In this document: one piece after another, positions 44,427 through 56,640 of the stretch
Layout of the letters: every line of letters begins with the position of its first letter
Position numbering within the stretch: position 1 is the first letter of the stretch
Origin: Nansenia antarctica
Lineage: Eukaryota > Chordata > Actinopteri > Argentiniformes > Microstomatidae
Direction of reading: 5' to 3'
NCBI GenBank assembly: GCA_963989245.1
Contig: OZ022342.1
Location: 39,732,942-39,796,941 of the forward strand
DNA length: 64,000 bases
The notes under the pieces: generated by a model
Databases searched by the model: none
Told to the model about the DNA's origin: nothing
The model's input: the letters and a program-made list of their open reading frames with translations, nothing else
Translations under genes and position numbers: made by a program

Positions 44427-45370
44427 TAGACCAATAATACTTAGTAGCCTACGAATGTTTGTGAAGGAATGACGATTCTTTATAAAGCCTGTCTGATCCT
44501 CAGATATCACTGTTGGGAGAACCGATTCTAGTCTACACGCCAGCACCTTAGCTAATATTTTATTATCCACATTGAGGAGAGACACAGCACGATAAGAGGA
44601 GCAATTTGTGGGGTCTTTATCCTTCTTAAGGAGTAAATAGATGGAGGCCTGAGTGAGAGTAGGTGGTAAAGTACCCAGTTGTAATGAATCATCGAACATC
44701 TCTAATAATAAAGGGGCTAATTGCTTCGAAAACTTCTTAAAGAATTCTACAGGGTACCCATCTGGGCGTGGAGATTTCCCACTTTGCATCTTTTGTATAG
44801 CTGCTGTAACCTCACCAAGGCGTAGCGATTGATCTAAGTCATGACAATCCTCTGGGGAAATTTTGGGAATAGTTTGGCCTGAAACAAAATCTGACATTAC
44901 AGAGGTGTCTTTAGGTGCCTCAGAGGTGTAGAGTTGGGAGTAAAATGACACAAATGCATCATTAATTTGTTTCGGATCTGTTGTTAGAGAGCCTAGACTA
45001 TCGCAAATCTGTGGTATTAGTTGTGAGGCTGATCTCCTCTTCAGCTGTTGAGCCAGGAGTCGACCTGCCTTGTCCCCACTCTCATATAAGGCGCCCCTTG
45101 TCCTAAGCAAAAGTCGTTCTGCCTCTTTGGTGGATAAAAGATTATGTTCTGTCTGAAGGCCAAGTCTGTCCTTATAAAGTTCCGGAGTAGGCGCTACTAT
45201 GGCATATCTACGATCAAGATCTGTAATCAGAGTCTCTAATTGTTGTTGCCTTTTGAGATGTTGTTTGTTAACAAGAGCGGTATATGAAATAATTGTGCCC
45301 CTCACATTTGCCTTTAGTGTCTCCCATAATAATGAGGGTGAGGTTTCGCAATTTTTGTTTGTCTCAACAA
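44427..45370 (-). pseudogene. L1-type LINE ORF2, upstream reverse transcriptase part
   Basis: Shows KSPRPDGYPVEFFKKF, YRAVSLLNVDNKILAKVLA and RLESVLPTVISEDQTGFIKN, the first reverse transcriptase blocks of L1 elements. It ends at the hAT target duplication. Confidence 0.85.
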
Positions 45371-45374
45371 ATAT

Positions 45375-46425
45375 ATATTATACAATATAATCTTCATCCC
45401 CGGGAAAGTCTGCCCTCTCCAAGACTTCTCCATCACAGTGGAGAACTCTACTGTAACCCCCTCCCTGACAGCCAAGAACCTTGGAGTGATCCTGGATAAC
45501 CGACTATCCTGTGCGGAGAACATTGCAGCAACGGCTCGCTCCTGCATATTCTTCCTCTACAACATCAGAAGGATACGACCATTCCTTACCAGAGAGGCAG
45601 CGCAACTCTTGACCCAGGCACTGGTCATCTCCCGCCTGGATTACTGCAATGTACTCCTGGCTGGGCTCCCCGCTTCAGCCATTAGACCTCTGCAGCTCAT
45701 CCAGAATGCTGCTGCCCGGCTGGTATTCAACCTCCCCAAATACTCGCAGGTCACCCCTCTCCTTCGCACCCTGCACTGGCTCCCGATAGCAGCTCGCATC
45801 AGATTCAAGACCCTGGTGCTTGCATACCAGGCAGCTAAAGGGACAGCCCCTGCCTACCTGAAGGAAATGGTAACCCCCCAAACCCCTGCCCGCTCACTCC
45901 GCTCCTCCACCTCGGCTGGCCGACTGGCCCCACCTCCTCTACACAGCAGTCGGGCTGCCCGATCACGTCTCTTCACAACACTGGCTCCCCGCTGGTGGAA
46001 TGAGCTCCCCACGGCTGTCAGAACGGCAGAGTCACTACCCATCTTCCGTCGTAGACTGAAGACCAATCTCTTCAGGTTACATCTTAACTGCTCCTCCTGA
46101 GAAATCTTCTGACCCTCACCACTACGTCTCCTAAAGACACCCGCTTTCCCCTCTACTGTGTCCCTAAGAACTTCTATTGCCCCCCTTGTACTGTTTCTCA
46201 GTTTCTCCAGTAAAAAAAAAAAAAAAAAAAAAAGTTTTAGTAGAAGGCGATAGGGAGAAGGTTTTTTCTTCTATCAGTGGCCCCGGGCCCGAGCTAGATT
46301 ACTCTTCCTGCAACGAATGATGGATTGCTGATTCACATGCTTAGTATTCAAATGTATTGATTGTAAGTCGCTTTGGAATAAGGCGTCTGCTAAATGCCAA
46401 AAATTTAAATGTAAATGTAAATATA
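45375..46425 (+). mobile_element. L2-type LINE, 3' half, inserted in L1
   Basis: A 220-codon frame (45438-46100) with NLGVILDNRLSCAENI, RPFLTREAAQLLTQAL, LHWLPIAARIRFKTLVLAY and WWNELPTAVRTAESLPIFRR, then GATTGTAAGTCGCTTTGG and a repeated AAATGT tail. ATATAAT at about 45383 and 46419 is a possible 7-bp target duplication. The catalytic core is missing (5' truncation). Confidence 0.85.
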
Positions 46426-46439
46426 ATGTTGCAAAATTC

Positions 46440-47240
46440 AGCCGTTGCTATTAAAGTAGAATCCAGTCTCCAGACACAGGCTTCTTTGGGTTTAGATTTA
46501 AAAACAAGTTTAAAAATGACAGGGGCATGATCTGAGATGGTTATAGCAGAATAGCTGGCTGAGGACAGACGGTAATAGGGCTTTATCAAAGAAAAAATAA
46601 TCAATGCGTGTATAGGAGTGATGGACATAGGAGAAAAAAGAAAAATGCTTATCTTTAGGATACAGGAATCTCCACGGGTCTATGTAGCCATTATTACTCA
46701 TAAAAGTGGATAAGGTTTGAGACATCTTTGAGGGCACAGCAGTCCTTGTGCTAGATCTATCCAGGTGGGGGTCTATTACACAGTTAATATCTCCTCCCAG
46801 TATCAAGTGATGTGTGTTCAAGTTAGGAAGCGAAGACAGAAGATTTTTTATAAACTTAACATCATCCCAGTTTGGTGCATACACACTCACAAGGACCACT
46901 GGGGTCTGATATAGTGATCCAGTTACTATTATGTAGCGACCATTGGGATCTGACATAGTCTTAGTGGGAGTGAACTGTACTTTCTTGCCAATCAGTATGG
47001 CTGCCCCCCGTGTTTTAATTTCAAATTTAGAATGAAAAATCTGACCAATCCATGGTCTAGAGAGTCTCATTTGATCAGTGGTACGTAAATGCGTTTCTTG
47101 GAGAAATATAATGTCACCTTTCAATTTCTTAATATGGGAGAAGACCCTAGCCCTTTTAACTGGCCCATTTATTCCCCCAACATTCTATGAGAAGAATCTG
47201 ACCGTGTTCCCTGCTCTTATCGATACCTTAGTACTAGTCA
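46440..47240 (-). pseudogene. L1-type LINE AP endonuclease
   Basis: GDIIFLQETHL contains the catalytic glutamate, RGAAILIGKK follows, then VVLVSVYAPN, HLILGGDINCVIDP and YIDPWRFLYP, with a YTRIDYFF block near the end. An in-frame TAG replaces a codon just before NVGGINGP (about 47,188). It nicks DNA for target-primed reverse transcription in active elements. Confidence 0.88.
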
Positions 47241-48340
47241 TTGTATGTTGTTAGTGAGGTAGGCAGAGTGTATGATAGTGGTTGCAGAGTATATAATAGT
47301 ATTCCCATTAGAGGAGGGTGTCAGCCTGAGCAACTGTGTAATGGACCTAGAGAAGTACATTTTAATATGTCAGAGCAAAAAGAAAAAGTATACAAAAGTA
47401 AAAGAGTATCATAAAACAAACACAAACCATTCAACCCCCCTCCCCCCTCCCCCCGCACATCAAGTGTTCCCATCCCCAAATGATGGAAACAACCGTGCTG
47501 ACTCCAACAGGAGCCATTCCCTTCAATGGTACTTACGACTTTTACCATAGGTAACAAAAACAACAAAAAAGAGCTCAGCAGAGTTATGTGTATTAGGCAC
47601 ATAGAATACAGTGCAATCTAAATCTAGTCTTTAACCTGCGACTTTTGTGGCCATAGGGTATAAATGCAAATTAAACCTGGTCAACTTTATCAAAAGATAC
47701 ATATAGAAATTAAATAATTATGTAAATAAAAAGGGGAGGTAGACAATAGCCATCTTTGTCAAGCCTATAGCAATGTTGCCAGCCTGAGAAATGTAGGATG
47801 CTATCAGAATAACATCAACAATTGAATGTCAGTCAGATTAAATCCTCTGTGTGGGACATAATAGTAATAAAATCAACGTCCTGCCACAGTTGGTTGTTAG
47901 TCAAATGGAGTCCTCAATACGAAAGAAGAGCAAAAAATGTAAAAATATCCACCATTAGCTAAATGCTCATGGCAAATTCAAAGTTCAGGCGGGTAGGTGA
48001 GGTGTATTTCCACAGTTATTCACTCTCTTCATACGGATAAAAAAGGATCAAAATCAAAATATTTCCATCAGCGGATGTACAGAAAATAAATTAACAGTAG
48101 CCTATATAGATCTGCATTATACCATAATGTATAGCGGACAAACAGCTACAAATAAAGTTCAAACTCTGGAATAGCACCCATCCCATTGTAAACAACACCA
48201 AATCACAACAAAAATACAGCCATTTTTAGGCTTCTTTCACTTTTTGTATGTAAAACAAAATAATAATTAGTGCAAGTATATTGTCGACTCACCAGGATCA
48301 CCGATCAATCCGTGGAAACAAGTCAAAAAGCAGTCCCATC
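47241..48340. other. L1 inter-ORF region
   Basis: AT-rich spacer between L1 ORF1 and ORF2 with no protein signal. Unusually long for an L1 spacer, so part of it may be inserted DNA. Confidence 0.4.
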
Positions 48341-48346
48341 ATTAAT

Positions 48347-49090
48347 CTAGTCCCCGTTTCTGTTCAACGATTTGATGAAAGTTTCAGCCTCTTCGGGTGT
48401 GTTGAACTGACTTTCCTTGCCGTTATGAGTAACGATGAGGCGGGCTGGATGACGAATTCCGAACCGGAGACCCTCCACCTCCCGGAGCCGTCGCTTCACC
48501 TCGTTGAACGCAGCATGCGCCCGTGCTATCTTGGCTGTGTGGTCTGGGAAAACAGAGATGGTCATGCCCTCGTACGTGATCCTCTTCAACTCTCTTGCTC
48601 TCTTTAGGATGTCAGCGGAGTCTGAAAAGTAGTGCAACCTTGCGCGAGGTCGCTCTCCCGGTCCGGACCTGGGGTGGAGCATACGATGTGCCCTGTCTAT
48701 CACAGGCTCCCTCTCCAGTTTGAAAGCCTCCTTAAGCAGCTTGGAGACGACCGCAGTCGTGAGGGGGGAACCTGTGTTTTCGGGAACGCCAATGATCCTT
48801 ATGTTGTGCGACGGGACCTGGACTCGAGGTCCTCACATTTGTCCTCCATTCTAGCCAGCTCCTTGCTAAGATGTTCAACTTTCTCCGTCAATATGTCGAC
48901 GTCGTCAGTGCATGAGGTTAAAGCGTCTTCCATTCCTGCCACTGTGGTCCCCAATCCCGTTACCTCGGACTGTAATTATGTTATCTTGGCTGACCATTCA
49001 GTTTTTAGGGCATGTAGTTCCGTTTTGATGGTTGTTAGGTCGTCTCCTAGGGTAGACCGTAGCTCAAATTTGAAGATTTCAGCAAAGAAA
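48347..49090 (-). pseudogene. L1-type LINE ORF1 (RNA-binding protein)
   Basis: The 118-aa frame 48347-48703 shows IDRAHRMLHPRSGPGERPRA, then FSDSADILKRAREL, ITYEGMTISVFPDHT and the C-terminal domain, the L1 ORF1p RNA-binding arrangement. The upstream minus-strand frame to 49090 (FKFELRSTLGDDLTTIKTEL) looks like the ORF1 coiled coil, joined out of frame. Confidence 0.8.
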
Positions 49091-49350
49091 TTCTGACACA
49101 TCCCGTTATTAATTTGATCAATGCAGTCCATAAGGGAGTCTCTTGGTGCAAAATCATCTTGAGAAAGGGCTACATAAATGTGTGTGTTATCCCCATACAT
49201 GTTTTATGCAACTGTGTTATTTATAAGCCACTTTGTTATCCTGAATAAGTTAATGCCTAACAGGAGCATGTATACGTTCAATACAAGAGGCCCCAAAATG
49301 GAACCTTGGGGAACTCCACACGTCACGCTTGTGCGGTCAGATATATTCGG
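49090..49350 (-). mobile_element. LINE reverse transcriptase fragment, separate from L1
   Basis: On the minus strand GTGTGGAGTTCCCCAAGGTT encodes the GVPQG block and MYGDNTHIYVALSQDDFAPR the YADD-like block with its first aspartate replaced by glycine. This is L2/Rex-type, not L1, and abuts the L1 5' end. Confidence 0.65.
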
Positions 49351-49353
49351 TTG

Positions 49354-49658
49354 TTAAGTCGTGACGTGTTTCCGGGTCCAAAGTTGGCTGAGGCGCTCTC
49401 TTCGAAATGCCTCAGTAATAATAATAATACATTATATTTGTATAGCGCTTTTCCAAGGCTCAAAGACGCTGACAATATGGGGAAAACGGGAAAGTGCTGT
49501 GTCCCTTGTTGTATGAATAGATCCGAGTCTAAAAAACAATTGAACTGTCATTCTACCGCTGTAGTACACTGGTGCTTTAGTACACTGTTACTCTGGTGCG
49601 GGGAATTTCTGGTTTGGACCCGGAAATTGCTAAACGTCACGTTTGACGTCAAACTTAA
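49354..49658. mobile_element. Kolobok-like MITE with THAP-type start
   Basis: TTAA at 49354-49357 and 49655-49658 brackets inverted segments GTGACGTGTTTCCGGGTCC and GGACCCGGAAATTGCTAAAC. An ATG at about 49478 opens MGKTGKCCVPCCMNRSESKK, which resembles the start of a THAP zinc finger, as found in Kolobok and P-type transposases. A retroelement-type stretch (TTTGTATAGCGCTTTTCC) precedes it. Confidence 0.5.
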
Positions 49659-49734
49659 CGACCGAATAGTTACCAACTGAGACAAAGTAGTCCCTGTCCT
49701 GTAGGAGGACCTGAATCATTGTAAGACTGTGTCA

Positions 49735-49905
49735 GATAAGACAGTTCTAGATAAGACAAGTGTTCTAGCCGGTCTAGGAGTATATCATGATAACCCAGTT
49801 CTAGATAAGACAGTGTTCTAGCCTGTCTAGGAGTATATCATGATCGACATATTATAGATAAGACAGTGTTCTAGCCTGTATGGAGTATATCATGATCAAC
49901 AGTAT
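49735..49905. repeat. 53-bp tandem repeat, three units
   Basis: GTGTTCTAGCC recurs at 49760, 49813 and 49866, within units containing AGATAAGACA and GAGTATATCATGAT. Confidence 0.85.
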
Positions 49906-50254
49906 CAAACATGGACATCAATGAATATATTGATTGATTGGGGACATATTATTAAATCTTATTACAAAGAGGCAGCTTATTTTTTTTACAGTCTTCATTT
50001 CGCATTAAGTGTTTTGTGCAGCCCTACATGAACTGTAACAAAGGCATTACTGTCATGTTGGCAAACGTTTATTATAAGAACCAGTGCAGTGTCAGTCTTC
50101 TGTATTAACTTCTTATATGGGTTGGAGTTTGAGTAGGGAAAGCTGATCCAAGAGGAAATGCTACTGGCAATACATATTGTTCTCCAGTTCAAGAGAAACT
50201 TCACAAACGCTACAAGCTTTTAGTTTTTAGTGAAACTCAAAGACCAATTGCATT
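49906..50254. other. no feature recognised
   Basis: AT-rich spacer before the L2 tail. Confidence 0.4.
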
Positions 50255-52110
50255 TACATTTACATTTTTGGCATTTAGCAGACGCCTTATTCCAAAGTGA
50301 CTTACAATCAATACATTTGAATCAGGGGCGGATTTAGGATCGTAGGAGATCCGGGGCTTAGCCCAGAGGGAGAATGTAATGTGCGCGCGGAGCGCGCCGG
50401 AAAATTTTGCCTTCAACCTTCAACTTACCACCACCTTAAAGCGGACAAAAGGCACTGGAGAACACATATACATTCACACCCTTTAATGAAGCAAACTAAT
50501 TGTGGTGGTTCTGGGCACAGAGGGAGGTCAGCACACGTAGCTCCCCCTGTCAGTCAGTCACCATCATTTATATTTGTATAGAATTACATAATTGATGGGC
50601 TGAGGCTAGTTATGTTACAGTATGTATATCAGGGCAGACTCTGTGCTCACCACTTATATTGTATTTAGAGTCTTGTCCTGTGTTATATGACGATATATTA
50701 CATGTATTGTTGGCCTGTGTATAGTACTGTGAAATCAAATCCCCCCTGGGACATTAAACAAACTTAGTTAGTTAGCGTTACATCTTAGGATAGATTTGAG
50801 TCATGTTCTGTATACATACATACTACCATAAGGGCATACTTAATGTGGTTACTCCATGTTTACTAGCTGTAACATTAACGTTACATCATTCTTTTTCACT
50901 TGTTACTCAGTCAACCAGAGTGCAGATATCAAAGACTATCAGCCTGTTATTCACTTTATTTGTATAAGTATTATCCTTTGTTTGATTTCTTAACATGTAC
51001 CGTAACAGTACCTTGCTATGTTTCATTTTCATTATAACATAACGTTATGTTATGATAGCCAGCTAGCATCAGCAAACCGGAAAAGTAGTGTCAGTGAGTC
51101 AGTCACCTTTCTAATAAGATTCACAAACCTGAAACATCATCTATGTCATCACTGCTGGTGATGTCATTCTTGCTGCTGATACTGCTGCTGCAACAGTTCT
51201 TGGCGCTTGTTTTGTTGAAAACAACTTTGGGATATCCATCCTTACAATTTTGCAAGTCAGGCACTGATTGAGATCACTTCTTCTTCAGGGCAGGGCAGGC
51301 TACGCAGTACGCAGGCTAATGTCGCGCAGCTGCTGCCTCTCTGTTGGACTCCGGTACTGCACGTTACTCAAATATTATTATTTTTATTTTTTTTTAAGTA
51401 AAACATTCGGGGCTTTTCAGAAAACATCCGGGGCTTGAGCCCCAGTAGCCACCCCCTAGCGCCGCCCCTGATTTGAATACTAAGCAAGTGAATCATCAAT
51501 CCATCAGTCGTAGCAGGAAGAGTAATCCAGCTCAGGCCCGGGGCCATTGATAGAAGGAAAAACGTTCTTCTATCACCTTCTTCTAAACCTAGTTTTTTTT
51601 TATTTTTATTATTATTATATTTAGACACTTGAGAAACAGAGAAACAGTACAAGGGGGGCGATAGAAGTTTTTAGGGACACAGTAGAGGGGAAAAGCGGGT
51701 GTCTTCAGGAGACGCTGTGCTGGGGGGTAGTAGATGTCTCAGGAGGAGTGGTTATGGTGTAACCTGAAGAGATGGGTCTTCAGTCTACGACGGAAGATGA
51801 GTAGTGACTCTGCAGTTCTGACAGCCGTGGGAAGCTCATTCCACCAGCGGGGAGCCAGTGTCGTGAAGAGACTTGATCGGGCTGCATGACTGCCGTGTTG
51901 GTGTTGAGGTGGTGGGGACAGTCGGCCAGCCGAGGTGGAGGAGCGGAGTGAACGGGCTGGAGTTTGGGGGGTGGCCATTTCCTTCAGGTAGGCAGGGACT
52001 GTCCCTTTAGCTGCCTGGTAAGCAAGCACCAGGGTCTTGAATCTGATGCGAGCTTCTATCGGGAGCCAGTGCAGGGTGCGAAGGAGAGGGGTGACATGAG
52101 AGTATTGTTA
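50255..52110 (-). mobile_element. L2-type LINE 3' fragment split by a hAT element
   Basis: The L2 tail (TGGCATTTAGCAGACGCC inverted, 50270-50322) continues after the hAT at 51471. The minus-strand frame 51739-52029 shows AYLKEMATPQTPARSLRSST and WWNELPTAVRTAESLLIFRR. It is truncated near 52,100 after the LHWLPIEAR-type block. Confidence 0.85.
50323..51470. mobile_element. hAT element (1,148 bp) inside L2
   Basis: Ends CAGGGGCGG and CCGCCCCTG, with exact 8-bp duplication ATTTGAAT at 50315-50322 and 51471-51478. A GGGGCTT motif recurs near both ends. No transposase ORF. Confidence 0.92.
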
Positions 52111-54240
52111 TCAGGAAACGCACCTCTGATCAAAATGTTGTTTTTGTGGCCCCTAACTAGTTTATATTCTACAGACACCTTGTCAAATACCTGCCACCTG
52201 CTGACATAACTCTTTAATCTATGTTATTACTGGCAACAAATAATACAACCAATGATGCAACAACTAAAACAGTGCTTCGCAATTATCATCCAGGGTAACC
52301 AAAAGGGTCAACATCTTGATGGCTACAACATCTTGAAAGCTACTTCTTGATGGTGGTGATAGTGTGTGCCAAGGCTTACAAGCAGGCAGCTACTGCTCAA
52401 AGCCCGGTGCTTCAAGCCTAGTGATCACACCCGTCTGAATTTCCATAGTTGGGCTTTCTAGTCCCGCCTGGTTTGATCTCCACTTTGTTTACATTCTACA
52501 GCTCAAAAGATGGTGAACTATGGAGACACTAGCAACACATCAAATGTTCTGGTTTCACAACAGGTTCTGGTAAGTCAAGCACTTCATGACAATTTTATTT
52601 GTAAAAAGCGCTAATCAAATCCATTCGCATGTTAACTTGGATTATGCTTGCCACAGACCACAAACCAAGTTCACGAGCCTGTTAAGCACTTGGATGACAA
52701 GAATATATTACATATGTATACAGTGTATGGAATGTAATATCCCACATTTGCTCTAAACCAAGTCCATAGTAGCCTACTGTTTGGCCTCCCTCCCACAAGG
52801 GTGGGAGAGGAGACCACCCTAGTTTTAAGCACCAAATAGGACCTGCACAGAATGGCTGTGGAAAAGTAATTGGCCTTCACACACTGCATAAGCCCTGCCG
52901 TGGAAAGTTGGCTATGGTTGTACCAAACCAATTTGATCTGAATCAGGTGTGTTAGTGTTGAATTGAAACAAAAGTGGTGCTGCAACTCGCTTGGTCCCCT
53001 GCTCTAGGCTTGGTAAATACTGCCCTTCAGACATGGACTGTACCACTAAAACTAAAGAGGCAGTTTCTCAGACACAGTGTAAGCCTAGTCCTGGTACTTT
53101 CAATTGAGAATCTCAACTAAAGTTGTTGTTTTTAGTCCAATAGTGGGATCCTGGTCTAATCTAGTCAGGGAGACCGCCCCTTTATTCTGACCAGCCTAGA
53201 GTAATCTCCTCTCCATACATCCTTCACCTCCTCTCTCTGATTTATCTATCGGTGTGTAGAAGGATTTACTCTGCTTCTATGCTAGCCCATTATAGCCTGG
53301 GGAAGCTTCACCTTGCCAGTGAATGAGCTCAAATGAAAAGCTAAAAGAGGACATTAACTCATCAATAAGGGGCCATGAAGATGAAAACACTTGTCATAGA
53401 CCTGCCAGAAATAACGGATTGTGTAATGCTCTTCCATGGTATGTAAGGGAGGTCACAGGAGTCATGCTGCAGTGGGGGGAACATGGGGGTTGGGGTCCTG
53501 GGAGACCTACAGAATAGTTCAGGTGCTATGGTGACAATGATGCATGAAAGTATTGAATCATTGGTCAATTATGCAGACGTTTCAGTGACCAACTTTCAGC
53601 ACTTAAAATAGGGGAAATTGTGATGTATTCCAAAGCAGATCAGATAGTTTCCAAGTCAAGATTAAACATTATTTCTCTTGCTTAAGTTATTTTCAGTCAC
53701 CTTTGAAAGTAAACAATGATTGTCTCAAAAAGTCTACATTGTTTATGGGACAGGCTTCAAATCTGCATCTAGCAGCTACAGATGTATCTTTAAAGATCAT
53801 CTCTAAAGATCATCGTAAGATAATATTTCCTGCCCTACCGTTCAACAAGCTACCAGGATGGTCTGAGAAGAATTATTTGTCTCATGCAGTAGTTCTTCCC
53901 CTGCCAAACACAGTAGTGCAGGGTATCATAAAGTAAATGCATTATTCAATAGTAGAAACTGCATTATGCAAAAGTACAAACGATTAACCACACAAGGGGA
54001 AGTTACTTTCAACCTAGAAAGATCTTCACACAATCTCCAACATGTCTCCACACACTGTTTCACAAAGTGGCTACAGTTACTAAGGGCGCTCATGTCTTTC
54101 CCTTGTGTTGTTGTACATGTCTCACTTTATGAAGTAGCAAAACACATCCTCTTTGTTTTATCACACTTATAATGGGATGAACTGTGTCATGTTTAACTTT
54201 GTACCATTTAAAGGCTAGGTTTTGTTTCTTTGCATTTTGA
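52111..54240. other. no gene recognised
   Basis: Intergenic-type DNA. ORFs up to about 100 codons on either strand show no recognisable family. AGGGGTGCCCAAAGTTTTGC at 54243-54262, followed by ACCCACTGTA, is a Tc1-like right end related to 7586-8832; its partner is not visible. Confidence 0.45.
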
Positions 54241-54269
54241 CTAGGGGTGCCCAAAGTTTTGCACCCACT

Positions 54270-54352
54270 GTATAGCCTATATATAAACACATTATGTTAC
54301 AAATATCAATCTTATTCACTGAATCTAATTCAGCACATGTAGCACATGCAGG

Positions 54353-54421
<69 letters not shown>

Positions 54422-54473
54422 TTATTTTTCTCACATGGTGAAATGACCCCACCCATGGCTGTTCTAGTGTTAA
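54270..54473. mobile_element. piggyBac-like end, copy 2
   Basis: TATAGCCTATATATAAACAC and ATGGCTGTTCTAGTGTTAA (TTAA at 54470-54473) match 203-552, but the interior is shortened and replaced by a TA microsatellite (54356-54418). Confidence 0.65.
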
Positions 54474-56318
54474 CGGACATTAGACCTTGTTGGACAATCA
54501 TCAACAGACAGCAGTGGTTGGGTGCCAGTGAACCCTTGATTGACATGCAAGCACGACCATGCTTTTTCATTTACTGCTATCCAAACATCAATGGCACAGG
54601 GGTGTATCGCTTGTAAGGGTAAACAAATGGCACAGCAAACCCAGAGGCCTATCTGCTCACATTTCCTATATTTATTATGCATGTGGATGGGCAGCAGGGA
54701 ATTCAGGTGTGACTAGGAAATTCTACTCGCTTCAGAGTGCCATTATGGTAGTTTTGTGTGTCTTACAAAAACATCAATGCCTATACGGTGTAATGGAATG
54801 GGCAGTTTGATATTAAGTATTCATAGCCTCCACCAGTCAACATTGTATGTATTACAAGCAAGTATATGCGTATTGTGAGAGTAAGCGGACATGCACACAC
54901 CTACACACAGTGTGTTGTACATATATTAGGCCAAGATATATTATTATTAGATGTATCATATTTTGATGGGAGACATTTTCTCCATCTCTATCATTAGCAT
55001 ATGTTTGATTTTCACAGTGGCATATCCATGATCAAGGTACTTAATACTTGATCTAGAATTAGGCAGTCAGCTTGCATGCACTGAATGAAATCTCAGCCAG
55101 TTCGCAATGAGAAATGAAAGATCACTCCTTGTGACCGTCATTGTCTAAATCAAGTGTTCACTCCATTCATCTTGGACACACCACAGTGCAAATCAAAAAC
55201 ACTTCTGAAAGCGGTGATGTGGATACCGGCCTAAATGTGCAAAAATATTAGACATTTCTGCATTTCTAGCAGCTCAACCCACTGAGCCCACAGTTACTGT
55301 GGCCTTATGGTGACTAGTTCTTGGTAATTAAACCATACACACAAACACACACAAACACACACACACACACACACAATATGGCACGGGAGCACCCCCTCCC
55401 TCCTCCCTACCGTGATACATTATTCATGGGTGTAGGTATGTTTTGGAGCTTTTAGTAATGAGTTCAAAGCTAGCCGTGGGGAGCCAAACAAACTGGCCTG
55501 GCCGCTTCAGAAGAGGGCTCCAACCTTGGCAGAAGGTGTCTGAGAATTCACAATACTTGGTCCATCGGCCAGTGCCACGCTGTGCCCCCTCACCCCACAA
55601 ATGATAAACCCTTAATTCATATGTAAAATGGGGAGAGGGGGTTGCCCAAATTATCCCTACTGTTGGATTAATGGCCAAGAATGAGTCCAAACTCAACATC
55701 AAAGTACTTAATCAGTAACCAGCCAATGTCCCCTTTGGTGGCTATTCAAATGCAACAAAAATCCTTGCCAGAGGTAAAATATACATTTAATGATTTGAAT
55801 GTTTTTCCCAATGGTTGGGAGATTTGAAGATTTGCTCATGTTAACTCTAGGACTAATGTTTTTCTCATTATTGACCATTTATAATGATACACAAGTACAC
55901 ACAAACATACATTCCCGGCTAATCACAAACAAAAACAGACGACACAAAAGACCCATGTACCATCACGTTTATGTAGGCGCCTGACCCCACTCTTTATCAC
56001 ACCCAGCAATTATGAGTCGTGCTATCAAATCATACCCCATTTGGCGAGGGAGAAAAAAGATGGATCATCACACAAAGAAGGAAACAGAAAAAAGGATATT
56101 ATGGAAGCGGCTCAAAAGGAGGCCCATAGATCAAAGCGGCGAATAGCCATTTGTTCCAGCAGAATAATAGCTGTGATATGTGTCAGCCCCGGTGACCCAC
56201 TGCAACAATAAAGCAGGTTTGGAGACGCCTAAGAGCAATGACCTTGTGCTGCTGAAACCTGCCCAAAAAGAAAAAAGGAGATGGATGGGGGGAGACACAT
56301 TGCCTGGGACAAACAATT

Positions 56319-56383
<65 letters not shown>

Positions 56384-56640
56384 CTGATTCCTGTTCACCG
56401 CTGCCACTCACTTGGGAGGGAGAAGATTGTTGTCGGCTTCCTTTTGCAAAAAAAACTAAGGGGAATGGCTTTTATACAAGATGAAGAGTGCAGAAGTGCC
56501 ATTGCCACACTAGACGCACTGTCACTGAAATGGATACAACTGCTGTTGTTGCTGTTATTATTATAGACAATGATGCTGCTACTACTATTGTTACTACTAC
56601 TACAACAGGTACCACAACAATTGACAACAATGATGAATAA
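54474..56640. other. no gene; microsatellites
   Basis: CA (55340-55376) and TA (56323-56382) microsatellites in unrecognised DNA. An ACTACT/GTTGCT-rich stretch lies at 56530-56610. Confidence 0.5.

Larger units (their letters stand above)
40853..49090 (-). mobile_element. L1/Tx1-type LINE with ORF1 and ORF2, interrupted three times
   Basis: On the minus strand: ORF1 C-terminal domain (48347-48703, with more ORF1-like frame to about 49090), a 1.1-kb spacer, endonuclease (46440-47240), reverse transcriptase (44427-45305 and 42184-43401) and the C-terminal zinc region (41406-42100). T-runs at 40853-40865 and 40937-40955 are candidate poly(A) ends. Insertions: a SINE fragment (about 42090-42180), a hAT (43410-44426) and an L2 (45375-46425). 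Confidence 0.85.
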
